The position numbers were made by a program, and so were the translations under genes. A stretch of 5,808 nucleotides of DNA from Actinomycetes bacterium (GTDB lineage Bacteria > Actinomycetota > Acidimicrobiia > UBA5794): the NCBI GenBank assembly GCA_030598305.1, contig JAUVQC010000095.1:1-5808 (forward strand). Direction: 5' to 3'. Each line of letters begins with the position of its first letter. Within the stretch, counting starts at the first letter, position 1. A model generated the notes under the pieces. It did no database searches, had not been told where the DNA came from, and saw only the letters and a program-made list of their open reading frames with translations. Shown here piece by piece: positions 1-5,356 of this stretch.

Positions 1-60
1 AGGTAGTGGGGAGATACGACGATGCTGCGGGTGCCATCGGTTGGTCTCGTGGAGATCCGT

Positions 61-78
61 GCTTCGTCCGAACGAAGC
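61..78 (-). terminator. Stem-loop just after the 86-718 gene
   Basis: A perfect 7-bp inverted repeat (GCTTCGT at 61-67, ACGAAGC at 72-78) with a 4-nt loop lies 7 nt past the minus-strand stop codon at 86-88. There is no T-tract, so it may be a weak or factor-assisted terminator or only a 3' stabilising hairpin. Nothing else can be supported in the first 85 bases. Confidence 0.4.
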
Positions 79-85
79 GGAGCGC

Positions 86-718
86 TCATTCTTCGAGGTT
101 CCCCAGGCGTCGGTTGAGTGCGTTGAGCACCGCCTTCACGGAGGCGTCGTCCGGATCGTTCGACACGACAGCCGATCCGACATTGATGTCCTCTGACCCG
201 CGGGTCCCCGCTGACACGACGATGGCGACGACCACGTTGTTCTGTCCGACGGGGGTTATGGAGATCGCATCGAGGGCGATCGGTGGCATGGTCGGGAACG
301 TCTGCTCGATGGCGTCGATCGTTGCCTCGCCAACCAATCGATGCCTTGCGGAGATGACCGCGGGGCCGGTGGCGGATCCCACATGCTCCTCGTCGTCGTG
401 GCGCAGGGTGACCTCGATGGTGGTTCGGGTCCCGTTCGGTGACTCGTCAACCCGCATGAGGGCGGCCCTGGCACCCGATGCAATGTCAATCTGATGTGGG
501 CTGATCTGCACCACGGAGATCACGCGATGATCAATCGTGACGCCGAAACGTGCCATTGCAAGGCTCTGGACGTCCCGTACGACCTGCTTTGCAGGTTTGT
601 CCATTGCTGCGATCACGTGGAGTTCCGTGATCGTGCTGCCCTGGTTCACGACCCGGGCTGCATCGACCGAGTCCATCCGTGTGAGGTTCTCTTCGAGTTC
701 TCTGAAATTCACTGCCAT
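86..718 (-). CDS. Conserved-looking hypothetical protein with internal repeat
   Basis: A 210-residue protein with no signal peptide or membrane segment, so probably cytoplasmic; I cannot assign a function. Residues 15-73 alternate strands and a helix and carry the motif IDHRVISVVQI (62-72), preceded by a helix containing KQVVRDVQSL (44-53). I recall similar IDHR-x-ISVVQI stretches in uncharacterised actinobacterial and Firmicutes proteins, but cannot name a family. The C-terminal half appears to hold two related strand-strand-helix units, each with a VGSA motif (113-116 and 180-183) followed by an alanine-rich helix, ending in LNALNRRLG. This layout recalls small ligand-binding or oligomerisation domains such as the regulatory domain of 2-isopropylmalate synthase; that is only a fold-level guess. 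Coding quality is good along its length. The ATG at 718 has no clear Shine-Dalgarno, so a leaderless start or an internal ATG at 676 is possible. It is transcribed divergently from the HD-protein operon. Confidence 0.85.
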   Translation of the reverse strand: MAVNFRELEENLTRMDSVDAARVVNQGSTITELHVIAAMDKPAKQVVRDVQSLAMARFGVTIDHRVISVVQISPHQIDIASGARAALMRVDESPNGTRTTIEVTLRHDDEEHVGSATGPAVISARHRLVGEATIDAIEQTFPTMPPIALDAISITPVGQNNVVVAIVVSAGTRGSEDINVGSAVVSNDPDDASVKAVLNALNRRLGNLEE

Positions 719-819
719 CTCGCGGCGAGGCTAGCCGAATCCGGACAGAGAGTGAGGATTCAACAAGTATCTGAGAGCGAAGAGTTCTGGCTTCCGTCTT
801 CTGACAACTGATCAAACCC

Positions 820-848
820 TTGCAGTTTCCGCCGAATTCCGGTAAATT
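820..848 (+). promoter_or_regulatory. Promoter of the leader-peptide-HD operon
   Basis: A TTGCAG -35 box (820-825) and a TAAATT -10 box (843-848) are separated by exactly 17 bp; each matches the sigma-70 consensus at four of six positions. The predicted transcription start, about 854-856, falls at the base of the first perfect hairpin of the structured leader, so promoter and RNA structure support each other. The spacer carries the near-palindrome GCCGAATTCCGG (831-842). A nearly identical copy lies at 734-744, close to the start of the divergent gene, and could be a shared operator. Confidence 0.55.
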
Positions 849-853
849 GGCTT

Positions 854-1021
854 CTGCTGCCAGCGCTATGGCGGCAGACCCCTTGGGCGGGGTCCGATAC
901 GTCTCTACGCGGGGAATATTGCGTAGGTTCTGAATTCGGTTGGGACAGGCATAGGAAAACCGAAATACGAACGTTTTGCTCGGGAGAGGGATCCTCCGAG
1001 CATTGGAGGTGGTGGACCCCG
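854..1021 (+). promoter_or_regulatory. Structured 5' leader RNA, possible riboswitch aptamer
   Basis: Five consecutive perfect hairpins start at the predicted transcription start. Their arms are 854-861/870-877 (8 bp, one G-U), 877-882/889-894 (6 bp), 905-910/921-926 (6 bp), 935-941/958-964 (7 bp) and 977-983/996-1002 (7 bp). In addition CGGGGTCC (888-895) is perfectly complementary to GGACCCCG (1014-1021). That 8-bp helix would close a four-way junction around the last three hairpins and cannot coexist with the second hairpin. A further alternative, CCTCC (993-997) with GGAGG (1005-1009), competes with the fifth hairpin. Mutually exclusive helices enclosing a junction are typical of riboswitches. 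I compared it from memory with GEMM (c-di-GMP), ydaO (c-di-AMP), cobalamin, T-box and Moco consensus sequences and saw no convincing match. The pairings are read directly; the regulatory role is inferred. Confidence 0.5.
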
Positions 1022-1071
1022 GGTAGCTCATAACGGACAACTCCAGCGGAGCGGAACACACATTCCATGAA

Positions 1072-1119
1072 CCGACGAATCTGATGTCGGGCCTGAGAAT
1101 GTTGCATTTCTGGAGGCCC
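1072..1119 (+). promoter_or_regulatory. Shine-Dalgarno sequestering switch
   Basis: GGGCCT (1089-1094) pairs perfectly with AGGCCC (1114-1119), burying most of the GGAGG Shine-Dalgarno (1112-1116) of the peptide gene. The stem can continue as AGAA (1096-1099) with TTCT (1108-1111). An upstream hairpin, CCGAC (1072-1076) with GTCGG (1086-1090), uses bases 1089-1090 and would compete with the sequestering stem. This is the usual arrangement of an anti-sequestor and sequestor in a translational expression platform. No ligand or temperature response can be read from the sequence. Confidence 0.5.
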
Positions 1120-1121
1120 AC

Positions 1122-1211
1122 GTGAAGAGCAGATATGTCAAACTCGTATTGACCCTTGGAACACTGGCGTCGGCCCTTATGGCGGGCGCCGCGACTCTTA
1201 GAGTCGGCTAG
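1122..1211 (+). CDS. 29-residue basic membrane peptide, operon leader
   Basis: A short gene with a GTG start at 1122 and a TAG stop at 1209-1211, preceded by TGGAGG (1111-1116) at an ideal 5-nt spacing. An in-frame stop at 1068-1070 with no start codon in between makes this the only sensible start. The peptide has a basic N-terminus (K2, R4, K7), one hydrophobic helix over roughly residues 8-26 rich in Leu, Ala and Gly, and the tail TLRVG with R27. It fits a single-pass membrane micro-protein with its N-terminus inside. ASA (16-18) and AGA (21-23) resemble signal peptidase I sites, but cleavage would leave almost nothing. The stop is 45 nt before the preferred start of the HD-GYP gene. It could be a partner of the membrane HD proteins, a leader peptide controlling downstream translation, or a secreted signal precursor; I cannot choose. 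The strong Shine-Dalgarno and coherent membrane-like composition argue against chance. Confidence 0.6.
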   Translation: MKSRYVKLVLTLGTLASALMAGAATLRVG

Positions 1212-1229
1212 CGAGTGACCCGGGCGCCC
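1184..1229 (+). promoter_or_regulatory. GC-rich stem spanning the peptide stop codon
   Basis: GGGCGCC (1184-1190) pairs perfectly with GGCGCCC (1223-1229), enclosing a second hairpin, CGACTC (1192-1197) with GAGTCG (1201-1206) around a TTA loop. The enclosed part contains the peptide stop (1209-1211) and the alternative GTG start (1215) of the next gene. A ribosome finishing the peptide would melt the structure, so it could couple peptide translation to expression of the HD-GYP gene. There is no following U-tract, so it is not a standard terminator. Confidence 0.4.
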
Positions 1230-1256
1230 CTCCTCGTTCCTGAACACGAGGAACCC

Positions 1257-2660
1257 ATGTTCCCCAATGAACTAGCCAGACAGCGCCGAGCGAAGATTCG
1301 GATGGCGATCGCCTTCCCGATCATCGGTTTGGTGATTCTTGGTGGTCTGTTCTTCGTTCAGGAGTTCCCCAGACCGATCTGGCTGTGGGCGATGTTCGCC
1401 GCGGCATTTGTCTTCTTTGAATGGCGAACCGTCGAGGTCAATGACAAGCTCTTCGCCTCGCCGAGTGTGATGGTGATCATGACTGCCGCTGTTGTATTCG
1501 GACCCGAGTCTGCAGTGCTCGGTTGCACGACGATCGCGGCGTTGGGTCTGTTTCAGCCTGAGGACATACGGAATCGTCACTGGTTCCAACCGGCGGTCAA
1601 CTTCGGACAGATGATCATCACCGCCGCCGCGGGCGTCGGTACGACGGTCATGGTTCTGGCAGCAACAGACAGCTCTTCGATCGGTTGGACCGCAGTTGCG
1701 TCGGGTCTAGGTGCCATCGTTTATGGATCTGTCAACTTCCAACTGGTTGCGTTCATCGTCTTCCGTGTCTATGGGCATCGCGAGGCATCGGCTTGGTCGC
1801 ACGTCGCACAGATCATGGTCCCTTTCGTGGGCATGGGCTTCTTAGGCGGAATGCTCGGTGTCACCTATCTCCTTCTCGGGACCGCCGCGATTCCGCTCAT
1901 CGCGATCGTGTTCTTTACTGGATACTTGGCCTTCGAGTCGTACGCACGGCTGCGTCAGGCCCAGCTATCGACGCTTGCGGGATTCATCAAGGCGCTCGAG
2001 GCGAAGGATCTCTACACCCGAGGTCATACCGAGCGTGTCGCCTACTTCTCGAACATGATCGGCGAAGAGATGGGTTTCAACGGCACAAGGCTCGAGATGG
2101 TGCGTTGGTCCGCCCTCATCCACGATGTCGGCAAGCTCGCGGTCCCTCGTGATCTGATCCGCAAGAAGACCCGACTCACCGAGGAGGAGTACGAGTCGAT
2201 GCAGGGCCATGTCCACCATGTCGAGGACCTCCTCAATGAGGTCGACTTCCTCAGGCCGATGGTGGAGATCGCTTCGAACCACCACGCTCACTTTGATGGT
2301 GGTGGGTATCACGGATCCAGTAGCGGCCATGGGGAGGCGCCGTCCCTCGAAGCTCGAATCCTTGCAGTGGCAGACTCCTTTGACGCGATGACCTCAACGC
2401 GGTCATACCGAGTTGCCCTGACCCAGGACTACGCGTTCAAGGAGCTCCGTCGATTCGGAGGCACCCAGTTCGATCCCGAAGTTGTCGAAGCCTTTATCGC
2501 TGCGCTCACCTCGGCAGGCGAGCAGTACGGCTCACCGGTGGAGCTCACCGAGCATGAGGCCAGACGTCGAGCCGAAGCCGGTATGAACGATGAACTTGCG
2601 TTCGACCCGATGCATGCACGGCGACGGGCAGACGAGGGGACGGAGGCCGCACATGGCTGA
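1257..2660 (+). CDS. Membrane-bound HD-GYP-like phosphohydrolase
   Basis: A 467-residue protein. Residues 13-227 form about seven hydrophobic segments (near 16-33, 41-54, 71-98, 117-136, 145-169, 186-206 and 210-227), a membrane sensor region. Residues 240-418 are a cytoplasmic HD-GYP-type domain, the family whose characterised members hydrolyse c-di-GMP or related cyclic dinucleotides. The metal-site residues are present: H257 (RGHTER), H289-D290 (HDVGK), H318, H342-H343 and D373 (ILAVADSFDAMTSTRSYR). The signature HHExxDGxGYP is altered to HHAHFDGGGYH (342-352): Glu to Ala and Pro to His. A two-metal centre is therefore plausible but substrate preference is uncertain. The tail (430-467) repeats an ARRRA-acidic-G element. 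The ATG at 1257 is preferred because GAGGAA (1248-1253) precedes it; a GTG at 1215 would add 14 residues but has a poor ribosome site and sits inside a stable stem. The gene overlaps the next HD gene by 8 nt, indicating translational coupling. Confidence 0.9.
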   Translation: MFPNELARQRRAKIRMAIAFPIIGLVILGGLFFVQEFPRPIWLWAMFAAAFVFFEWRTVEVNDKLFASPSVMVIMTAAVVFGPESAVLGCTTIAALGLFQPEDIRNRHWFQPAVNFGQMIITAAAGVGTTVMVLAATDSSSIGWTAVASGLGAIVYGSVNFQLVAFIVFRVYGHREASAWSHVAQIMVPFVGMGFLGGMLGVTYLLLGTAAIPLIAIVFFTGYLAFESYARLRQAQLSTLAGFIKALEAKDLYTRGHTERVAYFSNMIGEEMGFNGTRLEMVRWSALIHDVGKLAVPRDLIRKKTRLTEEEYESMQGHVHHVEDLLNEVDFLRPMVEIASNHHAHFDGGGYHGSSSGHGEAPSLEARILAVADSFDAMTSTRSYRVALTQDYAFKELRRFGGTQFDPEVVEAFIAALTSAGEQYGSPVELTEHEARRRAEAGMNDELAFDPMHARRRADEGTEAAHG

Positions 2661-3891
2661 GTCCAGGATCAAGATCCTTACGATCGGGGCTTGGATAGCG
2701 CTCCTGGTCGGTGCTGGCATACTGGTGGCCTTAGGCGTCGTAGATACCGCTACCGATCCCATCCCGTGGCTCCTCGACGTGGCGCTGTGGTCGATCGTGA
2801 TCACAGGTGTGTCGATTATCACCGTCCCCGCACCGTCAGGTTCCCGATTGAGCCTTGGCATAGGTGCCGCTGTTGCAGCGTCGGTACTCCTCAACGATCC
2901 GATTGCCCTCGGCGCATCGATCTCCATTGCGCTCGTCGCGTCTTGGCTGCTCCAGAGTCGTTTCGACCTCGGCACGCATCGTGTCGATGGTGACTACCTG
3001 GCCGATGCTCTGGCGATGGTCATTTACGTTGTCGTGTACTCGTACTCGTACGCGTTCATCACGTCTGCGCTCACCCTTCAGTCGACGTGGAGCGTCCTCG
3101 GCGCCGTGGCAATCGCCGGCTTCGCATGGTTCGGGCTTCGTGCGCTTGTTGAGGCATTCGTCGGACTCGAACGAAGTGACCTCGCTGGCAGGTATCTCTG
3201 GCTGCTCGCCCTCGAGGATTGGGCAGTCGTCCTGTCGATGTTCGCCGCCGGCACACTATTCGGATTGGCTTGGGAGGTCATGGGCTTGTGGGCGATAGCG
3301 GTTGCGATCCTGCCCTATGCGTTCGCGCATACTGCATTCGAGCGGTACTCATCGACCCGGGTGACTTATGGTCAGACCATCAAGGCTCTCGCGCAGATCC
3401 CTGAGGTTGCCGGTCTCGCTCCGAGAGGGCACTCGACACGAACCTCAGACGTCGCGGTGGCCATTGCACAGGAGATGGGATTGAGCCCATCGAATGTGAC
3501 CGAGCTCGAGTACGCAGCGTTGATGCACGACGTTGGCCGAATCACGCTCAACGAGCCAGCAATCCTCCGTGCGGGGTTCACCGACGAGGACATTGCGCGC
3601 TGGGGTGCACAGATCATTGCGGAAGCTCCCTACCTCCAGAACGTGAGCGAGCTGGTGAGGCTACAGCACCGTCCATATCGTTCCCCCGGGGTGGAGTTCG
3701 ATCCTGATATCCCGATGACCTCGAAGATCATCAAGGTCGCAAGCGCATACGACCAGGCCCAGATCGAACAAGGGCTATCACCGGTCGAATCACTCGAACG
3801 CATCCACCAGGGTTCTGCCTACGAGTTCGATCCTCGTGTCGCAGCCTCTCTGCGCAGGGTGCTTGTCTTCCGGGGCGTGATCGCTCACTAG
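2653..3891 (+). CDS. Membrane HD-domain protein with degenerate active site
   Basis: A 412-residue paralogue of the preceding protein. About eight hydrophobic segments (near 9-29, 38-58, 63-80, 84-101, 117-139, 145-170, 185-206 and 208-226) precede a degenerate HD-GYP-like domain (about 240-405). H260 (RGHSTR), H292-D293 (MHDVGR) and H339 remain. Other positions that bind metal in its neighbour are changed: H318 there corresponds to Q320 here, H342 to Q338, and D373 to S364 (KVASAYDQ), while the GYP stretch is reduced to QHRPYRSPG. The closing GSAYEFDPRVAASL matches GGTQFDPEVVEAF next door, confirming shared fold. Loss of these ligands suggests a pseudoenzyme that binds a nucleotide or regulates or dimerises with its neighbour; this is inference. 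I chose the ATG at 2653 because GGAGG (2642-2646) precedes it by 6 nt and it gives a normal N-terminus before the first membrane helix. The ATG at 2590 would add 21 polar residues translated out of frame from the upstream gene's end. Confidence 0.85.
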   Translation: MAESRIKILTIGAWIALLVGAGILVALGVVDTATDPIPWLLDVALWSIVITGVSIITVPAPSGSRLSLGIGAAVAASVLLNDPIALGASISIALVASWLLQSRFDLGTHRVDGDYLADALAMVIYVVVYSYSYAFITSALTLQSTWSVLGAVAIAGFAWFGLRALVEAFVGLERSDLAGRYLWLLALEDWAVVLSMFAAGTLFGLAWEVMGLWAIAVAILPYAFAHTAFERYSSTRVTYGQTIKALAQIPEVAGLAPRGHSTRTSDVAVAIAQEMGLSPSNVTELEYAALMHDVGRITLNEPAILRAGFTDEDIARWGAQIIAEAPYLQNVSELVRLQHRPYRSPGVEFDPDIPMTSKIIKVASAYDQAQIEQGLSPVESLERIHQGSAYEFDPRVAASLRRVLVFRGVIAH

Positions 3892-3941
3892 CGGTCGAGA
3901 CCGCTGCGCTCCACGACGCATGACTCTCTGTCTCGCGTCGT
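3891..3941. terminator. Hairpins between convergent genes, likely bidirectional terminator
   Basis: Two hairpins fill the gap between the facing stop codons. GCGGT (3891-3895) pairs with ACCGC (3900-3904) around CGAG, and ACGACGC (3913-3919) pairs with GCGTCGT (3935-3941) with a 15-nt loop. Their position over and just after both stop codons suits a two-way terminator. Neither has a T-tract, so efficiency is uncertain. Confidence 0.45.
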
Positions 3942-4498
3942 CACTCCGCTGCGGAGCCGGGGACTCCTGTCACGCCGTGCGCGAAAAGGCTCAGAGGCCT
4001 GCGCATCTGATCTTCGAGGAACACACCGATGCCGATCGCAAGGAACACGTCGCCGAGTGAAAGTACCGCGCCCGGCAGTGGAATCGTGTCAGCCAGGAAC
4101 GCCATGCGTGTGCTCTCGTCGAGGATGACGTGTTTTGCGCCGAGCACCACATCGGTCGAACCACCCGCAATCGTCACAGCCTCGGTGAGTACGGGCATGC
4201 CACCGTTGAGTACGATGACCGTGAAATTCATGAGGATTCCCAGACCTGCGATCCACATTCCTGCCATCTCCCTGTTCAGCCACACGAACAAGAGCAGTGG
4301 GAGATACGAGATCAGGATCAGCGCAACGGCCACTTCGTGATTGTCTGTCGGTACGAATGATGACGCGGCAAGCAGAAGGAAGCCGAAGGGCAAGAGCCAC
4401 CACATTCTCACGCGGATCTCCGTGAGATTCCGCAGTTTGCCCCCTCGAATCCATCCGACCAGGATCGAAATCACGAGTACGAGCATCATCCACTGCAT
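3941..4498 (-). CDS. DUF5317 family membrane protein
   Basis: A 185-residue integral membrane protein recognised as DUF5317, an uncharacterised family found in actinobacteria and Firmicutes. The N-terminus has a hydrophobic segment followed by GWIRGGKLRNL (15-25). Further hydrophobic segments lie near 33-49, 56-73, 79-98 and 144-162, giving about five helices. Family-type conserved stretches are VLNGGMPV (96-103), KHVILDESTRMAFL (122-135), DTIPLP (137-142) and SLGDVFLAIGI (147-157). The polar and charged residues in the long loop at 99-142 look like the functional site, but the role is unknown. Length is typical, so the gene seems complete. It converges on the HD-protein pair and is divergent from the crotonase gene. 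No Shine-Dalgarno precedes the ATG, and a TATTCT box ends 6 nt upstream of it, so the transcript is probably leaderless. Confidence 0.9.
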   Translation of the reverse strand: MQWMMLVLVISILVGWIRGGKLRNLTEIRVRMWWLLPFGFLLLAASSFVPTDNHEVAVALILISYLPLLLFVWLNREMAGMWIAGLGILMNFTVIVLNGGMPVLTEAVTIAGGSTDVVLGAKHVILDESTRMAFLADTIPLPGAVLSLGDVFLAIGIGVFLEDQMRRPLSLFAHGVTGVPGSAAE

Positions 4499-4504
4499 AG
4501 GTTG

Positions 4505-4532
4505 AGAATAGCCAGCACGCTGAGATGCGGAA
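4505..4532 (-). promoter_or_regulatory. Promoter of the DUF5317 gene, probably leaderless
   Basis: Reading the minus strand, a TATTCT -10 box spans 4510-4505, which puts transcription start at or within a base or two of the ATG at 4498. The -35 region is weak (TTCCGC at 4532-4527, 16-bp spacer). The absence of any Shine-Dalgarno in this gap agrees with a leaderless mRNA, a common form in actinobacteria. Confidence 0.45.
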
Positions 4533-4553
4533 CACCTGGCACGGAGGCTTTTC

Positions 4554-4584
4554 TATAGTCTTTCGCGACCCCGCATCAGAGGAG
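4554..4584 (+). promoter_or_regulatory. -10 box and ribosome site of the crotonase gene
   Basis: TATAGT (4554-4559) matches the -10 consensus at five of six positions; no good -35 box lies at the proper spacing. AGAGGAG (4578-4584) is a strong Shine-Dalgarno 4 nt before the GTG at 4589 and fixes that start. The leader would be about 20-25 nt. Confidence 0.5.
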
Positions 4585-4588
4585 CATC

Positions 4589-5356
4589 GTGATCACGTAC
4601 AACGTCCAAGATGGAGTGGCGACCATTACGATCGATGACCCAGAGAGGCGCAATCCGCTGTCGCTCAGTGTGATGGCTGAGCTGACCGATGCAGTACGTT
4701 CTGCCGGGTTGGACGACGCAGTGCGCGTGATCGTCATCACAGGTGCAGGCGACGCCGCGTTCTCGGCCGGTGGTGATCTGTCGGGAGGATTCGTTGACTC
4801 GCCGCTTCCGGATCATCAGTCGAGAGGGATCCTCGCCGATCTCTTTCGCGTCATGCGGTCAAACCCGAAGCCGATCGTCGGGCGCATCAACGGTGTTGCA
4901 CTTGGCGGCGGCTTCGGAGTGGCAGCGGCGTGTGACATCACCATTGCGGCCGACCACAGCAAGTTCGGGACACCCGAGATCAACCTCGGCCTGTGGCCCA
5001 TGATGATCTCAACGGTTCTCCTCCCCCTCACTGGGCGGAAGCAACTTCTCGAGATGATGCTTGTCGGGAAGATCATCGATGCGGTCGAAGCCCGTGAGAT
5101 GGGCCTCGTCACACGGGTCGTGCCCGCTGACGATCTCGACGCTGCGGTTGCTGAGACGACACACATCCTGGCGAGTAAGTCACCAGCTGCCCTAGCCCTC
5201 GGAAAGTCTTCCTTCTATGCCATGGAGGACATGGACATCGACACGGCCCTTGACCATCTCCATATCGGTCTTACGGCGGTGTCATTCACCGAGGATGCCC
5301 GAGAAGGCGTTCAAGCGTTTCTCGACAAGCGCGATGCCGAGTGGATCGGTCGCTAG
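4589..5356 (+). CDS. Enoyl-CoA hydratase/isomerase (crotonase) family protein
   Basis: A 255-residue cytoplasmic protein of normal length for a single-domain crotonase. It starts with the typical VATITIDDPERRNPLS (10-25). The oxyanion-hole segments are FSAGGDL (58-64, with A60) and GVALGGGFG (102-110, with G107), and the CoA-binding core continues through DITIA (116-120). Compared with rat mitochondrial enoyl-CoA hydratase, E164 is kept as E130 (GTPEINLG) but E144 is replaced by G110. The enzyme keeps one of the two catalytic glutamates, a pattern seen in isomerases and other crotonase subgroups, so hydration of 2-enoyl-CoA should not be assumed. The helical C-terminus (215-255) is complete. 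It probably handles an acyl-CoA in fatty acid, branched-chain amino acid or aromatic breakdown, but the substrate cannot be read from the sequence. Start is GTG at 4589. Its TAG abuts the stop of azlD with no gap. Confidence 0.92.
   Translation: MITYNVQDGVATITIDDPERRNPLSLSVMAELTDAVRSAGLDDAVRVIVITGAGDAAFSAGGDLSGGFVDSPLPDHQSRGILADLFRVMRSNPKPIVGRINGVALGGGFGVAAACDITIAADHSKFGTPEINLGLWPMMISTVLLPLTGRKQLLEMMLVGKIIDAVEAREMGLVTRVVPADDLDAAVAETTHILASKSPAALALGKSSFYAMEDMDIDTALDHLHIGLTAVSFTEDAREGVQAFLDKRDAEWIGR

Noticed and set aside
1..20. Similarity between the first bases and a stretch near 4297-4312 (agtggggagatacga versus agtgggagatacga)
   Set aside because: Too short, one-base gap, different contexts; no sign of a mobile element or duplication.
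1..37. Possible start of another minus-strand gene (ATG at 37, open to the window edge, beginning MAPAASSYLPTT)
   Set aside because: Only 12 codons are visible and the ribosome site is weak, so it cannot be told from chance.
6..494. Long plus-strand open frame of 162 codons
   Set aside because: It is antisense to the 86-718 gene, its translation is Ser/Thr/Arg-rich low-complexity and it has no ribosome site; the minus-strand reading is far better.
1009..1026. GGAGG followed by GTG and a 5-codon frame
   Set aside because: The spacing of 0-3 nt is too short and the frame stops at once; GGAGG here is better explained as a pairing partner of CCTCC (993-997).
531..1247. Minus-strand open frame of 238 codons across the leader region
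   Set aside because: Its product is basic and unpatterned, it overlaps a well-supported gene and the structured leader, and shows no domain.
3035..3054. Tandem tactcg micro-repeat
   Set aside because: It simply encodes Tyr-Ser-Tyr-Ser-Tyr in a membrane segment.
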